A stretch of 64,000 nucleotides of DNA, taken from Paraburkholderia acidisoli (lineage in GTDB: Bacteria; Pseudomonadota; Gammaproteobacteria; Burkholderiales; Burkholderiaceae). The DNA lies in the NCBI RefSeq assembly GCF_009789675.1, contig NZ_CP046913.1, forward strand, positions 2,418,001-2,482,000, written 5' to 3'. This document shows positions 9,816-19,636 of the stretch, piece after piece. The notes under the pieces were generated by a model. The model made no database searches. It saw nothing but the letters and a program-made list of their open reading frames with translations, and was not told the origin of the DNA. A program made the translations under genes and the position numbers. The first letter of the stretch is position 1. The number at the start of each line of letters is the position of its first letter.

Positions 9816-11210
9816 TTACGCGGATTCCACGCGCCGGCGATACCAGAGCGCATACACCACCACGAGCAACACGAGAAAGCCGATACCGTACGCGAGCGTC
9901 ATGCGGAACTCGCGCGTGAACGCTGTGCCCGCGAGAATGCCGAGCATCAGCAGCGCGCCCAGCACGCTGGTGAACGGAAAGCCCCACATGCGAAACGCGA
10001 GCGGCGCGGCGCCTTCGCGCTGCCGGCGCACGCGGAAGAAAATCTGCGTGACGAAGATCATGAGCCACGTGAACATCGCGCCGAACATGGCGATCGACAT
10101 CATCAGCGTGAAGGCCGTTTGCGGCCACAGCGCGTTGAGCACGGCCGCGACCGCGATACCGATGGTCGAAAGCGAGAGCGCCGCCGTGGGCACGCCCTGA
10201 CGCGTGAGGCGGCCGAACGCGGCGGGCGCGTAACCCGCGCGCGACAGGCTGAACATCATGCGCGTGGTGATGTAGAGCTGGCTGTTCATGGCCGAGAGCG
10301 CGGCCACCAGCACGATGAAGTTGATCGCGCCAGCCGCGTAAGGCACGCCGGTTTCGGCCATCACTTTCACGAACGGGCTTTCGTTGCCGCCCGCCGCGGT
10401 CCACGGCACGATCGCGAGCATCAGCGCGAGCGTGAGCAGATAGAACAGCACGAGGCGCAGCACCGTTCCGCGAAACGCGCGCGTAACGGCGCGTTGCGGG
10501 TCCTGCGCTTCGGCGGCGGCCACGGCGATCGTTTCCACGCCCAGGTAGCTGAACAGCGAAACGATCGTGCCCACCCACACGCCCCACCCCCCCTTCGGAA
10601 AGAGGCCGCCGTGCGACGTGTAGTTCGCGACGCCCACGCCCGAACCCGCGGGCGCGCGCCACACGAACCACGCGCCCAGCACGATGAACGCGACGATGGC
10701 CGCGATCTTCAGGCTCGAGAAGCCATATTCGATGGCGCCGTAGGCGCGCACGCTCAGTGCGTTGACCGCGATCAGTGCTGCCGCAAACCCGACGATCCAG
10801 TACAGCCCCGGCACCTGCGGGAACCAGAACTTCATATACACGGCGATGGCGGCGACCTCGGTGCCCACGGCAAGCACATACGCCGACCAGTACGCATAGC
10901 GCACCACGAAGCCCGCGAGCGGCCCGATGTAGTGCTCGGCATACGCGCCGAACGAGCCCGAGGTGGGATGCGCGACCGTCATCTCGGCGAGCGCGCCCAT
11001 TAGCAACAAGGCGATCAGCGCGCCTATCGCGTACGAAACCAGCACGCCCGGCCCCGCGAAGCTGATGGCGAAACCGCTGCCGAGAAAGAGCCCCGTGCCC
11101 ACCGCGCCGCCGATGGCGATCATTGTCATCTGCCCGGCGGACAAGCCGTGGCGCAGCCCCTGTTCGCGCTCGACGATCGTGTCGAACGCGCCCGAATTAC
11201 GTCTTACCAC
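9816..11210 (-). CDS. APC-superfamily amino-acid permease
   Basis: A 12-TM amino-acid/H+ symporter of the AAT/APC type. The family signature is GLSAGQMTMIAIGGAVGTGLFLGSG near the N-terminus, followed by AEMTVAHPTSGSFGAYAEHYIGPLAGF. I chose the GTG at 11210 (VVRRNSGAFDTIVEREQG, 464 residues) because AGGGG sits about 8 bases before it. A TTG at 11246 would add 12 residues. Substrate cannot be assigned; relatives move GABA, lysine or aromatic amino acids. Confidence 0.88.
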   Translation of the reverse strand: MVRRNSGAFDTIVEREQGLRHGLSAGQMTMIAIGGAVGTGLFLGSGFAISFAGPGVLVSYAIGALIALLLMGALAEMTVAHPTSGSFGAYAEHYIGPLAGFVVRYAYWSAYVLAVGTEVAAIAVYMKFWFPQVPGLYWIVGFAAALIAVNALSVRAYGAIEYGFSSLKIAAIVAFIVLGAWFVWRAPAGSGVGVANYTSHGGLFPKGGWGVWVGTIVSLFSYLGVETIAVAAAEAQDPQRAVTRAFRGTVLRLVLFYLLTLALMLAIVPWTAAGGNESPFVKVMAETGVPYAAGAINFIVLVAALSAMNSQLYITTRMMFSLSRAGYAPAAFGRLTRQGVPTAALSLSTIGIAVAAVLNALWPQTAFTLMMSIAMFGAMFTWLMIFVTQIFFRVRRQREGAAPLAFRMWGFPFTSVLGALLMLGILAGTAFTREFRMTLAYGIGFLVLLVVVYALWYRRRVESA

Positions 11211-11252
11211 TGTGATACCCCTGCGATTGCGCTTCTCGGAAGACAATCGGCT

Positions 11253-11258
11253 ATTTTA
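11253..11258 (-). promoter_or_regulatory. Putative -10 box of the permease gene
   Basis: Reading the minus strand, TAAAAT lies about 40 bases before the GTG start and just downstream of the decamer array. No convincing -35 is visible. Confidence 0.3.
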
Positions 11259-11293
11259 CTGCGTGGCGCGTGGGCGCCTTGGGGTGCCTCAGT

Positions 11294-11343
11294 GCGCTCT
11301 CGTGTGCTCTCGTGTGCTCTCGTGTGCTCTCGTGTGCTCTCGT
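11294..11343. repeat. Five tandem copies of the decamer GTGCTCTCGT
   Basis: Five head-to-tail 10-base units, the first with one change (GCGCTCTCGT). They lie upstream of the permease promoter region on its minus-strand side and downstream of clpA. The period is close to one helical turn, so bound proteins would line up on one face of the DNA. Confidence 0.9.
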
Positions 11344-11408
11344 GCGCCCGCATTGCGTTCGACTCGCGCCGCTCGAAGCCGCCTTGTCCGCCCGGCGCGC
11401 GCCCAAAG

Positions 11409-11445
11409 AAAAACGGCGCAGCCCCGAAGGACTACGCCGTTTTTT
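11409..11445 (-). terminator. Intrinsic terminator of clpS-clpA
   Basis: Stem AACGGCG / CGCCGTT with an A run before and a T run after, 50 bases beyond the clpA stop on the minus strand. Confidence 0.85.
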
Positions 11446-11496
11446 GCCGACCGCTTCTTGCCGACCGTTTCTTGCCACCCCTAACGGGGCGCCGGG

Positions 11497-13797
11497 TCAA
11501 TCCACTTCGATCGCTTCCGGATTCGGATTGCGCGGCGGCGCCGAGTTCTCGTCGAACGTGAGCTGGATCTTGTCTTCCGCGTCGACGTCCACGGTCACGC
11601 GACCGCCGTTCATGAGCTTGCCGAACAGCAGTTCGTCGGCGAGCGCACGGCGGATCGTGTCCTGGATCAGGCGTTGCATCGGTCGCGCGCCCATGAGCGG
11701 GTCGAAACCGTGCTTCGCGAGATGCTTGCGCAGCGCGTCGGTGAACAACGCATCGACCTTCTTCTCGTGCAGCTGGTCTTCGAGCTGCATGAGGAACTTG
11801 TCGACCACGCGCATGATGATTTCCTCATCGAGCGCACGGAAGCTGATGGTCGAATCCAGCCGGTTGCGGAATTCAGGCGTGAACAGGCGCTTGATGTCGG
11901 CCATTTCGTCGCCTTGCTCGCGGCGCGTGGTGAAACCGATCGTGGACTTGTTCATGGCCTCCGCACCCGCATTCGTCGTCATGATGATGATGACGTTGCG
12001 GAAATCCGCCTTGCGGCCGTTGTTGTCCGTCAGCGTGCCATGGTCCATCACCTGCAGCAGCACGTTGAAAATGTCCGGATGCGCCTTCTCGATTTCGTCG
12101 AGCAGCAGCACGCAGTGCGGCTTCTTCGTGACGGCTTCGGTAAGCAAACCGCCCTGATCGAAACCCACGTAACCCGGCGGCGCACCGATCAAACGGCTTA
12201 CCGCGTGACGCTCCATGTACTCGGACATGTCGAAGCGGATCAGCTCGATGCCGAGCGTGAACGCGAGTTGCCGCGCCACTTCGGTCTTGCCGACACCCGT
12301 CGGGCCCGAGAACAGGAACGCGCCGATCGGCTTGTCGGTCTTGCCGAGACCCGCGCGCGCCATCTTGATCGAAGCGGAGAGCGCGTCGATGGCGGGGTCC
12401 TGGCCGAACACGACGGCCTTGAGGTCGCGGTCCAGCGTTTGCAGCTTGCTGCGGTCGTCCTGCGACACGCTCTGCGCCGGCACGCGCGCGATCTTCGAGA
12501 TGATCTCTTCGATCTCGCTCTTGCCGATGGTCTTTTTCTGCTTCGACTTCGGCAGGATGCGTTGCGCCGCGCCCGCTTCGTCGATCACGTCGATCGCCTT
12601 GTCGGGCAGATGACGGTCGGTGATGAAGCGTGCGGAGAGCTCAGCCGCCGCGTTCAGCGCACCCGACGAATACTTCACGCCGTGATGCTCCTCGAAGCGC
12701 GACTTCAGGCCACGCAGGATCGCCACGGTCTGTTCGACCGTCGGCTCGACCACGTCGACCTTCTGGAAACGCCGCGACAGCGCCGCGTCTTTTTCGAAGA
12801 TGCCGCGGTATTCCGTGAACGTGGTCGCGCCAATGCACTTGAGCGTGCCCGACGAGAGCGCCGGCTTGAGCAGGTTGGACGCGTCGAGCGTACCGCCCGA
12901 TGCCGCGCCCGCGCCGATCAGCGTGTGGATTTCGTCGATGAACAGAATGGCGTGCGGACGCTCCTTCAGCTCCTTGAGCACCGTCTTCAGACGTTGCTCG
13001 AAGTCGCCGCGGTATTTCGTGCCCGCGAGCAGCGCGCCCATGTCGAGCGAATACACCTGCGCGTCGGCGAGAATGTCCGGCACTTCGCCGCGCGTGATGC
13101 GCCAGGCGAGGCCTTCCGCGATCGCGGTCTTGCCGACGCCGGCTTCGCCCACGAGCAGCGGATTGTTCTTGCGGCGGCGGCACAGCACCTGCACCACGCG
13201 CTCGACTTCGAGTTCGCGGCCGATGAGCGGGTCGATGCGACCGTCCTTCGCCATCTGGTTCAGATTCTGCGTGAACTGCGCGAGCGGCGTTTCCTTCTGG
13301 CCGGCCGCGTCTTCCGCCTCGGCGTTCGCGTCGCTGGCCTTGGCGGCTTCGCCCGTGCCGGTCTTCGCGATACCGTGCGAAATGAAGTTCACGACATCCA
13401 GACGCGTCACGCCCTGCTGTTGCAGGTAGTACACCGCGTGCGAATCCTTCTCGCCGAAGATGGCGACGAGCACGTTCGCGCCCGTGACTTCCTTCTTGCC
13501 ATTCGACGTGGACTGCACGTGCATGATCGCGCGCTGAATCACACGCTGGAACCCGAGCGTCGGTTGCGTATCGACGTCGTCCGTGCCGGGGACCGTGGGG
13601 GTGTTGTCGTGAATGAAGTTGCGCAGGTTCTGTCGCAGGTCTTCAATATTGGCGGCACACGCGCGCAGCACTTCCGCCGCCGTTGGATTGTCCAACAGCG
13701 CCAGGAGCAGATGCTCTACTGTGATGAACTCGTGCCTTGCCTGACGTGCTTCCATGAACGCCATGTGCAGGCTGACTTCCAGTTCCTGGGCAATCAT
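11497..13797 (-). CDS. clpA: ATP-dependent Clp protease ATP-binding subunit ClpA
   Basis: A 766-residue AAA+ unfoldase that feeds substrates to ClpP. The start chosen is the ATG at 13797 ([19 protein letters not shown]), since it overlaps the clpS stop as ATGA. The N-domain (1-140) binds ClpS. Walker A1 is [13 protein letters not shown] with [10 protein letters not shown]; Walker A2 is [13 protein letters not shown] with [12 protein letters not shown]. The ClpP-binding loop reads STIGFTTR (an IGF-type tripeptide). Translationally coupled to clpS. Confidence 0.97.
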   Translation of the reverse strand: MIAQELEVSLHMAFMEARQARHEFITVEHLLLALLDNPTAAEVLRACAANIEDLRQNLRNFIHDNTPTVPGTDDVDTQPTLGFQRVIQRAIMHVQSTSNGKKEVTGANVLVAIFGEKDSHAVYYLQQQGVTRLDVVNFISHGIAKTGTGEAAKASDANAEAEDAAGQKETPLAQFTQNLNQMAKDGRIDPLIGRELEVERVVQVLCRRRKNNPLLVGEAGVGKTAIAEGLAWRITRGEVPDILADAQVYSLDMGALLAGTKYRGDFEQRLKTVLKELKERPHAILFIDEIHTLIGAGAASGGTLDASNLLKPALSSGTLKCIGATTFTEYRGIFEKDAALSRRFQKVDVVEPTVEQTVAILRGLKSRFEEHHGVKYSSGALNAAAELSARFITDRHLPDKAIDVIDEAGAAQRILPKSKQKKTIGKSEIEEIISKIARVPAQSVSQDDRSKLQTLDRDLKAVVFGQDPAIDALSASIKMARAGLGKTDKPIGAFLFSGPTGVGKTEVARQLAFTLGIELIRFDMSEYMERHAVSRLIGAPPGYVGFDQGGLLTEAVTKKPHCVLLLDEIEKAHPDIFNVLLQVMDHGTLTDNNGRKADFRNVIIIMTTNAGAEAMNKSTIGFTTRREQGDEMADIKRLFTPEFRNRLDSTISFRALDEEIIMRVVDKFLMQLEDQLHEKKVDALFTDALRKHLAKHGFDPLMGARPMQRLIQDTIRRALADELLFGKLMNGGRVTVDVDAEDKIQLTFDENSAPPRNPNPEAIEVD

Positions 13798-14108
13798 GCT
13801 TCCTCCATCACACACTGCAGCGGATGCCCGGCCTGCCGTGCGTGGGTAACGACTTGCTCAACCTTGGTCGACGCGATGTCCCGCGTATAGACCCCACAAA
13901 CTCCCCTGCCCTCGCGATGCACCTTCAACATGATCTGCGTTGCGGTCTCGCGGTCTTTATTGAAATATTCCTGCACGACCATCACGACGAATTCCATCGG
14001 CGTGTAGTCGTCGTTCATCAGCACGACCTTGTACATGGAGGGCGGTTTCGTCTTTTGATCCTGCCGCTCCAGTACCGTTGAATCCTGCTTGTCCGGGATA
14101 ATCGCCAT
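13794..14108 (-). CDS. clpS: ClpA adaptor ClpS (N-recognin)
   Basis: A 104-residue adaptor delivering N-end-rule substrates to ClpA. The flexible N-terminus is followed by the conserved [18 protein letters not shown] and [18 protein letters not shown], which form the N-degron pocket. It is the first gene of the clpS-clpA unit and overlaps clpA by 4 bases. Confidence 0.97.
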   Translation of the reverse strand: MAIIPDKQDSTVLERQDQKTKPPSMYKVVLMNDDYTPMEFVVMVVQEYFNKDRETATQIMLKVHREGRGVCGVYTRDIASTKVEQVVTHARQAGHPLQCVMEEA

Positions 14109-14724
14109 ACACCCATTCTAAACAACTCGGACAGGCCCGCAATCCTGCCGAAACCCGACCGGCCAGCCGGTGAAACCGGCGCTCTCGCCCTGCCTTGCTG
14201 CGCAAGCAATTCATGCGCCTCCCCAGCCTGACCGACCTTGCTGACCGGCTGCGGGGCCGGTTCGCATCGTGTTGCATCTTGATGTCAGCAGCTTTCACGC
14301 CACCGTTGAATCGAGTATCGCACAACCTTGGCATCGTCGTGGAAAGCGACTGTAGGCCGCCGCACGCTGGGTGTCAGATTTCGTGCTGCGGTGCATCCCA
14401 TGTGAGTCGATTATGCGACTTTTCAAGATATGTCGCTGATCCATTCAAATGTCGATGCGGGGGTCGACGATGCACCTGCGCCTAGCGTCTGCGAAAAGCA
14501 GGAAAAACCCTGGAAATGCGCTCTTTACAACGCGTCAAACGGCGTCTCAAAATATTCTTGACAGCAGAATAAAGAGACTCAACAATCAAGCTGGCACTTT
14601 TTTCAACCGCCTCAAATTCGAAAAAATGCCGTTGGTGAGCTTGTGAGGAGGGGGCGATCGCACCGCGATCGTTTAGCTTTTCGAACTGCTCGTGGTAGGG
14701 ACATGAGTTACAGGGGAAGTAGGT
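14109..14724. other. clpS/cspA divergent intergenic region
   Basis: About 616 bases with no convincing gene. It holds the clpS promoter region, a small inverted repeat AGTCG/CGACT around 14405-14421, and a cspA promoter with a long leader. From about 14500 it is clearly more AT-rich than the surrounding DNA. Confidence 0.6.
14558..14586 (+). promoter_or_regulatory. Putative sigma-70 promoter of cspA
   Basis: A perfect TTGACA at 14558-14563 and AACAAT at 14581-14586 (4 of 6 to TATAAT), 17 bases apart. It predicts a leader of about 130 bases before the cspA ATG, in line with the long, structured 5' leaders of cold-shock mRNAs. Confidence 0.5.
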
Positions 14725-14931
14725 ATGGCAACCGGTACGGTCAAGTGGTTCAACGACGCGAAGGGTTTCGGGTTCATCACGCCGGATGAAGGCGGCGAGG
14801 ATCTGTTCGCTCACTTTTCGGCTATTCAAATGAATGGCTTCAAGACCCTCAAAGAAGGTCAGAAGGTGAGCTTCGAGGTCGTGCAAGGCCCGAAGGGTAA
14901 ACAGGCATCGAACATTCAGGCAGCCGCCTGA
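14725..14931 (+). CDS. cspA: Cold-shock protein of the CspA family
   Basis: A 68-residue single cold-shock domain, an OB-fold RNA/ssDNA chaperone. RNP1 is KGFGFITP and RNP2 is LFAHFSAI; the N-terminus [15 protein letters not shown] is the family hallmark. The strong ribosome-binding site AGGGGAAG precedes the ATG. An intrinsic terminator ends this monocistronic gene. Whether it is cold-inducible or constitutive cannot be told. Confidence 0.96.
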   Translation: MATGTVKWFNDAKGFGFITPDEGGEDLFAHFSAIQMNGFKTLKEGQKVSFEVVQGPKGKQASNIQAAA

Positions 14932-14953
14932 TCCGTTCGGTACCCGTACCTTG

Positions 14954-14982
14954 GAAACCCGGCTTCGGCCGGGTTTCTTTTT
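14954..14982 (+). terminator. Intrinsic terminator of cspA
   Basis: Perfect stem GAAACCCGGC / GCCGGGTTTC with a TTCG tetraloop, then a T run. Confidence 0.92.
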
Positions 14983-15107
14983 GGGTGCGCCGCGCGTGCA
15001 TGCCGCTTGCATCGCCGGCGCACGTTTCACGTTTTTTTCATCGCCTTGACATCGACGGCGTGATAGCGAGGTTTGCATTCACGCATTCACTCTGAGCGCG
15101 CAACGTC

Positions 15108-16766
15108 TCAGCTCACACGCACGACGCCCATCATGCCGAGATCCTCATGTTCGAGGATATGGCAATGGAACATGCGGTCGCCCGCCTCGCGCTGCACCGT
15201 TGCAATATGCACCGTCTCGCCGGGCCGCACGTTGACCGTGTCGCGCCACGCCAGCAAGGACTCCTCCACGATCGTGCCGCCCTGCTCGCGCGCCAGTACC
15301 TGAAACTGCGTGCCGTGCAGATGAAACGGATGATCCATGTCCGAACGGTTTTCGATAGCCCACGTTTCCACTTCGCCGCGCCGGCTCGCGAACGTCACGC
15401 GCGACGGCGACCAGGTCGCGCCATTCACCATGAACTGCATGCCCCGGGGCATGGCCAGTGCAGACGCACCCGGCTGGTGCATCGCGTGCATGTCCATGGC
15501 TTCGCTGAATACCACCGTTTTGCGTGGGGTTTTCTGTTTCGCCGATGTCGCGAGCAGCGGCGCGATCGGGCGCAGACGCCGCGGCAGCGCTGCCTGCGGC
15601 GCTTGCGCTTCGGCGCCGGCGGCCAGGAAGCGCACGGTCGCCAGCTTCTGCGTCGGCGTGGCGGGCAGGCTGCCGTGCGACATCGCCATTTTCTTGCGGT
15701 CGTACTGCGCGGCGACCAGCGCAACCTGCGCCCCGGGCGCGCCCCGCGGCGCCGCGCGCACGATCAGTTCGGCACGCTCGCCCGGCGCGAGCAACAGCGA
15801 CGTGACGCCCTCGCGCGGCGCGCCGAGCAAACCGCCGTCGGTGCCGACCTGCGCGAATGCGCGGCCGTCGTCGAACGCGAGTTGCACGTAGCGCGCGTTG
15901 CAGCCGTTCCACACGCGCCAGCGTTCGTCGCGCGCCACTTCGATCAGCGGCTCGCGCGCACCATTCAGGAGCACGAACTGACCTTCGCGGCCGTTCATCC
16001 AGTCCATCATGCCGTTCGCGGGAATCGTGCCGTCGGCGGCGAGCTTGAGGTCGCTCACGAAGAGATGCCGCTCGGGCCATGCGGCGAGCGGGTCGTCGGC
16101 GGCGCGCACGACGATCGGTCCGGCGAGCCCGCGAAACACCTGCTCGGCGCTCTGCATGTGCGGATGCGGGTGGTACCAGTAGGTGCCCGCGCTGCCCGCC
16201 GGCAACGTGAAGCGATAGACGCGCTGCTCGCCCGGCGCGACCGGATTCATCGGATTGCCGTCCTGATCGGGCGGTACGGGCAGGCCATGCCAGTGAATCG
16301 TGGACGGTTGCGCGAGCCGATTGACGAAGGTGATCTCGACGTTGTCGCCTTCCTGCAGGTCGAGCATCGGACCGATCACGGGACCCGTTGTATCGCCCGG
16401 CCCGCTCGCGTCGTATTGCCAGAACGGGGTCGGCGCCTGGCCCGCGAGCAACGGCCGCGCGGCCGGTTGAGCAACCAGCGTCGCGCGGAAATGCCCGGGC
16501 TCGCGGCGCTCGTTGGCGAGCGTGCGCAGCGCGGCGAGCGGCGCGCCGGCCGGCAACGCGTCCACGGCGGCGAGCGGCGCGGACGCGGGCATTGCGGACG
16601 AGGCCGGCGCCATGCCCGGCATCGCCTGCATGCCATGCATCGAATCATGGGCTGGTTCTGAGATCGACTGTGCAACCGACTGCGCTAACGACTCGCGCGC
16701 GAACACCGACGCCACTGCCGCGCCGATCAGACTCGCGCTGCCCGACAAAAACGCTCTGCGTTTCAT
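15108..16766 (-). CDS. Tat-exported multicopper oxidase (CueO/CopA-like)
   Basis: A 552-residue periplasmic multicopper oxidase. The start at 16766 gives a Tat signal MKRRAFLSGSASLIGAA. A Met/His-rich stretch (SMHGMQAMPGM, residues ~42-52) follows, with another at MDMHAMHQPG. Copper ligands are in order: TIHWHGLPVPPDQDG (~155), YWYHPHPHMQ (~195), HPFHLHGTQF (~477) and MFHCHILEHEDLGMM (~530), the last with the type-1 Cys and an axial Met. The Met-rich segments favour a cuprous oxidase for copper tolerance over a laccase. The small Cys/His-rich exported protein lies 124 bases upstream on the same strand. Confidence 0.92.
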   Translation of the reverse strand: MKRRAFLSGSASLIGAAVASVFARESLAQSVAQSISEPAHDSMHGMQAMPGMAPASSAMPASAPLAAVDALPAGAPLAALRTLANERREPGHFRATLVAQPAARPLLAGQAPTPFWQYDASGPGDTTGPVIGPMLDLQEGDNVEITFVNRLAQPSTIHWHGLPVPPDQDGNPMNPVAPGEQRVYRFTLPAGSAGTYWYHPHPHMQSAEQVFRGLAGPIVVRAADDPLAAWPERHLFVSDLKLAADGTIPANGMMDWMNGREGQFVLLNGAREPLIEVARDERWRVWNGCNARYVQLAFDDGRAFAQVGTDGGLLGAPREGVTSLLLAPGERAELIVRAAPRGAPGAQVALVAAQYDRKKMAMSHGSLPATPTQKLATVRFLAAGAEAQAPQAALPRRLRPIAPLLATSAKQKTPRKTVVFSEAMDMHAMHQPGASALAMPRGMQFMVNGATWSPSRVTFASRRGEVETWAIENRSDMDHPFHLHGTQFQVLAREQGGTIVEESLLAWRDTVNVRPGETVHIATVQREAGDRMFHCHILEHEDLGMMGVVRVS

Positions 16767-16890
16767 GATGAAATTCCTCAACCCTCTGTTATGCCGGCTC
16801 GCGCGACGCACGTGCGAGCCATCGCTTCGCGCAGTGCCGCAACGCGCGAAGTGCTTCGAATTCGAGCGCGACCGCACGATGCGGCCGCGT

Positions 16891-17232
16891 TCAGGCGATG
16901 GGCGGAGGTAAGGGAGGCGCGTGCGTGATGCCGGCGCGCAACGCGACGGCGCGCGCCGCCAACGTGGCCCGCCCGGACGCGGGAGTCGCGAAATGAAACG
17001 CGAGCGGCGGCGCGCCGCAATGCCCGCAGCAACCAGCCATGCAGCAGCTTGCGTGACATGCGCCGTGCGAATCGCGACTCGCGGGATGCGCCATGCTGCC
17101 ATGACCGTTGGCCATGCGCATGACGTGCGAGGTTGGCGGCACGGAATGCGACATCGACTCGCACGCCTGCGCGCCGCGCATCGCGAAGAGCGCGAACAGG
17201 CCAACGACGAGGAGACGGCACAGGAAAGTCAT
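16891..17232 (-). CDS. Small exported Cys/His/Met-rich protein, probable copper binder
   Basis: A 113-residue protein starting at the ATG at 17232 (MTFLCRLLVVGLFALFAMRGAQA), a clear Sec signal peptide. The mature part is rich in His, Met and Cys (MSHSVPPTSHVMRMANGHG, then CHASCCMAGCCGHCG) and ends in a Pro-rich tail. I do not recognise a named family. Position directly upstream of the multicopper oxidase on the same strand suggests a periplasmic copper carrier or sensor. It could extend upstream to a start at 17364, but the signal peptide argues against that. Confidence 0.65.
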   Translation of the reverse strand: MTFLCRLLVVGLFALFAMRGAQACESMSHSVPPTSHVMRMANGHGSMAHPASRDSHGACHASCCMAGCCGHCGAPPLAFHFATPASGRATLAARAVALRAGITHAPPLPPPIA

Positions 17233-17360
17233 GCGGCGGGCGGTGAGGAAGGCGGCATCAGGTGCACACGATGATAACGCACAAAGGCGGCGCAACGATG
17301 TCGGCCGATTTCGTATCGCATCACCCTTTTGATTCGTGATCCTGATTAATCGCCGGTGAA

Positions 17361-17398
17361 ACAAAAACCCCGGCAGGTCATCGATCCGCCGGGGTTTC
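17361..17398 (-). terminator. Intrinsic terminator of icd
   Basis: Stem AAACCCCGGC / GCCGGGGTTT about 30 bases past the icd stop on the minus strand, with a U-rich tail in the transcript. Confidence 0.85.
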
Positions 17399-17424
17399 GC
17401 GCAACACCAAGCATCGCGTCAACG

Positions 17425-18678
17425 TCACATATTGTCGATCATCACCTGGCCGAAGCCCGAGCACGACACCTGCGTCGCGCCTTCCATCAGGCGCGCGAAG
17501 TCGTACGTCACGCGCTTTTCCTGGATCGACTTTTCCATCGACTCGATGATGAGATCCGCCGCCTCGGTCCAGCCGAGGTGACGCAGCATCATTTCCGCCG
17601 AGAGAATTTCCGAGCCCGGATTCACGTAGTCCTTGCCCGCGTACTTCGGCGCCGTGCCGTGCGTCGCTTCGAAGATCGCGATGGAATCCGAAAGATTCGC
17701 GCCCGGCGCGATGCCCATGCCGCCCACTTGTGCCGCCGCCGCGTCGGAGATGTAGTCGCCGTTCAGGTTCAGCGTGGCGATCACGTCGTATTCCGCCGGG
17801 CGTTGCAGGATCTGCTGCAGGAAGGCGTCGGCGATCACGTCCTTCACGATGATGTCCGCGCCCGTTTTCGGACTCTTGATCTTCATCCACGGACCGCCGT
17901 CGATGAGTTCCGCGCCGAATTCTTTCTGCGCGAGCGCATAACCGTAGTCGCGGAACGCGCCTTCGGTGAACTTCATGATGTTGCCCTTGTGCACGAGCGT
18001 GACCGAGCGGCGTTCGTTGTCGATCGCATACTGGATCGCCTTGCGCACGAGACGCTCCGTGCCTTCGCGCGACACGGGCTTGATGCCGATGCCGGAAGTA
18101 TCCGGGAAGCGGATCTTCGCGCCCATCTCTTCACGCAGAAACTTGATGAGCTTCTTCGCGCCCTCGGATTCGGCGGGCCATTCGACGCCCGCGTAGATGT
18201 CTTCCGAGTTCTCGCGGAAGATCACCATGTCGGTCTTTTCCGGCTCGCGCAGCGGCGAAGGCACGCCCTTGAAGTAGCGCACCGGGCGCAGGCACACGTA
18301 GAGATCGAGCGTCTGGCGCAGCGTGACGTTGAGCGAGCGAATGCCGCCGCCCACCGGCGTGGTGAGCGGGCCCTTGATCGACACGACGTAGTCCTTCACG
18401 GCGTCGACGGTTTCCTCGGGCAGCCAGACGTCCGGGCCGTACACGCGCGTTGCCTTGTCGCCCGCGTAGATTTCCATCCAGTGAATCTTGCGCTTGCCGC
18501 CGTACGATTTCTCGACCGCCGCATCCACCACCTTGATCATGACCGGCGTGACGTCGACGCCCACGCCGTCGCCTTCGATAAACGGAATGATCGGCCGGTC
18601 GGGAACGTTGAGCGAAAAATCCGGATTGACGGTGATCTTCTCACCGCCGGTCGGAACCTGGATGTGCTGATACGGCAT
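17425..18678 (-). CDS. icd: NADP-dependent isocitrate dehydrogenase
   Basis: A 417-residue TCA-cycle enzyme oxidising isocitrate to 2-oxoglutarate. The start [14 protein letters not shown] at 18678 is preferred to an upstream ATG at 18726. Substrate-binding Ser115 sits in [12 protein letters not shown], the site phosphorylated by AceK in E. coli, and [14 protein letters not shown] follows. [14 protein letters not shown] belongs to the cofactor region. Monocistronic: a terminator follows, and the upstream gap holds a striking TCTTAT palindrome. Confidence 0.97.
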   Translation of the reverse strand: MPYQHIQVPTGGEKITVNPDFSLNVPDRPIIPFIEGDGVGVDVTPVMIKVVDAAVEKSYGGKRKIHWMEIYAGDKATRVYGPDVWLPEETVDAVKDYVVSIKGPLTTPVGGGIRSLNVTLRQTLDLYVCLRPVRYFKGVPSPLREPEKTDMVIFRENSEDIYAGVEWPAESEGAKKLIKFLREEMGAKIRFPDTSGIGIKPVSREGTERLVRKAIQYAIDNERRSVTLVHKGNIMKFTEGAFRDYGYALAQKEFGAELIDGGPWMKIKSPKTGADIIVKDVIADAFLQQILQRPAEYDVIATLNLNGDYISDAAAAQVGGMGIAPGANLSDSIAIFEATHGTAPKYAGKDYVNPGSEILSAEMMLRHLGWTEAADLIIESMEKSIQEKRVTYDFARLMEGATQVSCSGFGQVMIDNM

Positions 18679-18906
18679 GGTCGACTCCAAAAAGGGCAAA
18701 GGCTGTGACGGCGGGCGTCGCGACAAGGTGGCGCCGCGGCGGCCGCGGGCGCGCGCGGGGCGACGTCCGCCTGCGATCTGGCCGCTATTCTAACCACGCT
18801 TTTCGCACGGCGTGGCGCGTCCCGCCGCCGTTGCGGCACGCGCCGCAGGCCACTACGCATGCTGCGCTGCGGCATGGCCCGATCGACTCTGCCGCACAAG
18901 ACCCAT

Positions 18907-18929
18907 CTCTTATGTCTTATATAAGAGAG
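18907..18929. promoter_or_regulatory. Overlapping TCTTAT/ATAAGA palindromes, candidate operator
   Basis: Three contiguous heptamers CTCTTAT, GTCTTAT, ATAAGAG produce two nested palindromes: the perfect 12-base TCTTATATAAGA (18915-18926), and CTCTTAT with ATAAGAG separated by 7 bases. The site is AT-rich in a GC-rich gap, between the divergent icd (start 18678) and rluE (start 19012). It looks like a regulator binding site, probably for icd, possibly of a GntR-type TCA-cycle regulator (inference). Confidence 0.6.
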
Positions 18930-19011
18930 CAAATCGCCGATGTCGCGCGATGCTTTAAGATCACGCCCTCACCCGTTCCACCCGCCTTCCTCCTGTCTTG
19001 CGAGCCACGCC

Positions 19012-19593
19012 ATGCGATTGATCGCACTCAACAAACCGTTCGGCACGATCTGCCAGTTCTCGCCGCACGAAACGCGGCAGTCGCTCGCGGACTTCGTGAA
19101 GGTGCCGGGTGTGTATCCGGCCGGCCGCCTCGACTCCGACAGCGAAGGGTTGCTGCTGCTCACCGACGACGGCGCGTTGCAGGCGCGCATCGCGGAGCCG
19201 CGTCGCAAACTCGTGAAGCGCTATTGGGCACAAGTGGAAGGCGCACCCGATGCGCAGGCGCTCGCCACACTCGAAGGCGGCGTCGATCTCGGCGACTTCG
19301 TGACGCAACCGTGTCAGGCCCGCGTGATCGACGAACCGCAACACCTGTGGCCGCGCAATCCGCCCATTCGCTATCGCGCCGCGATTCCCGCCACGTGGGT
19401 GGAGATCGCGATCAGCGAAGGCAAGAACCGTCAGGTGCGACGCATGACCGCTGCGGTCGGCTATCCCACACTGCGTCTCGTGCGCGTTGCGATCGGCTCG
19501 CTCGATATTTTTTCGTTGGGCCTCGCGCCCGGTGAAAGCCGCGACGTACCCAGCGACGCGCCATGGCAACGCACGGCTTCGAAACACAAGTGA
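19012..19593 (+). CDS. rluE: 23S rRNA pseudouridine-2457 synthase
   Basis: A 193-residue RluB/E/F-family pseudouridine synthase. The start is ATG 19012 (MRLIALNKPFGTICQFS). The catalytic Asp is in GVYPAGRLDSDSEGLLLLT. The RluE-type signature DEPQHLWPRNPPIRYR and EGKNRQVRRMTAAVGYPTLR follow. Length matches stand-alone RluE without an S4 domain. Confidence 0.93.
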   Translation: MRLIALNKPFGTICQFSPHETRQSLADFVKVPGVYPAGRLDSDSEGLLLLTDDGALQARIAEPRRKLVKRYWAQVEGAPDAQALATLEGGVDLGDFVTQPCQARVIDEPQHLWPRNPPIRYRAAIPATWVEIAISEGKNRQVRRMTAAVGYPTLRLVRVAIGSLDIFSLGLAPGESRDVPSDAPWQRTASKHK

Positions 19594-19636
19594 CTGTTGC
19601 GACAGCGTTTTTTATTTTCTTTTTGATTTTTTTCAA
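19594..19636 (+). terminator. T-rich terminator-like tract after rluE
   Basis: A short stem CTGT/ACAG at 19594-19605 is followed by three long T runs to 19634. The stem is weak, but the T tract is exceptional for this genome. Confidence 0.4.
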
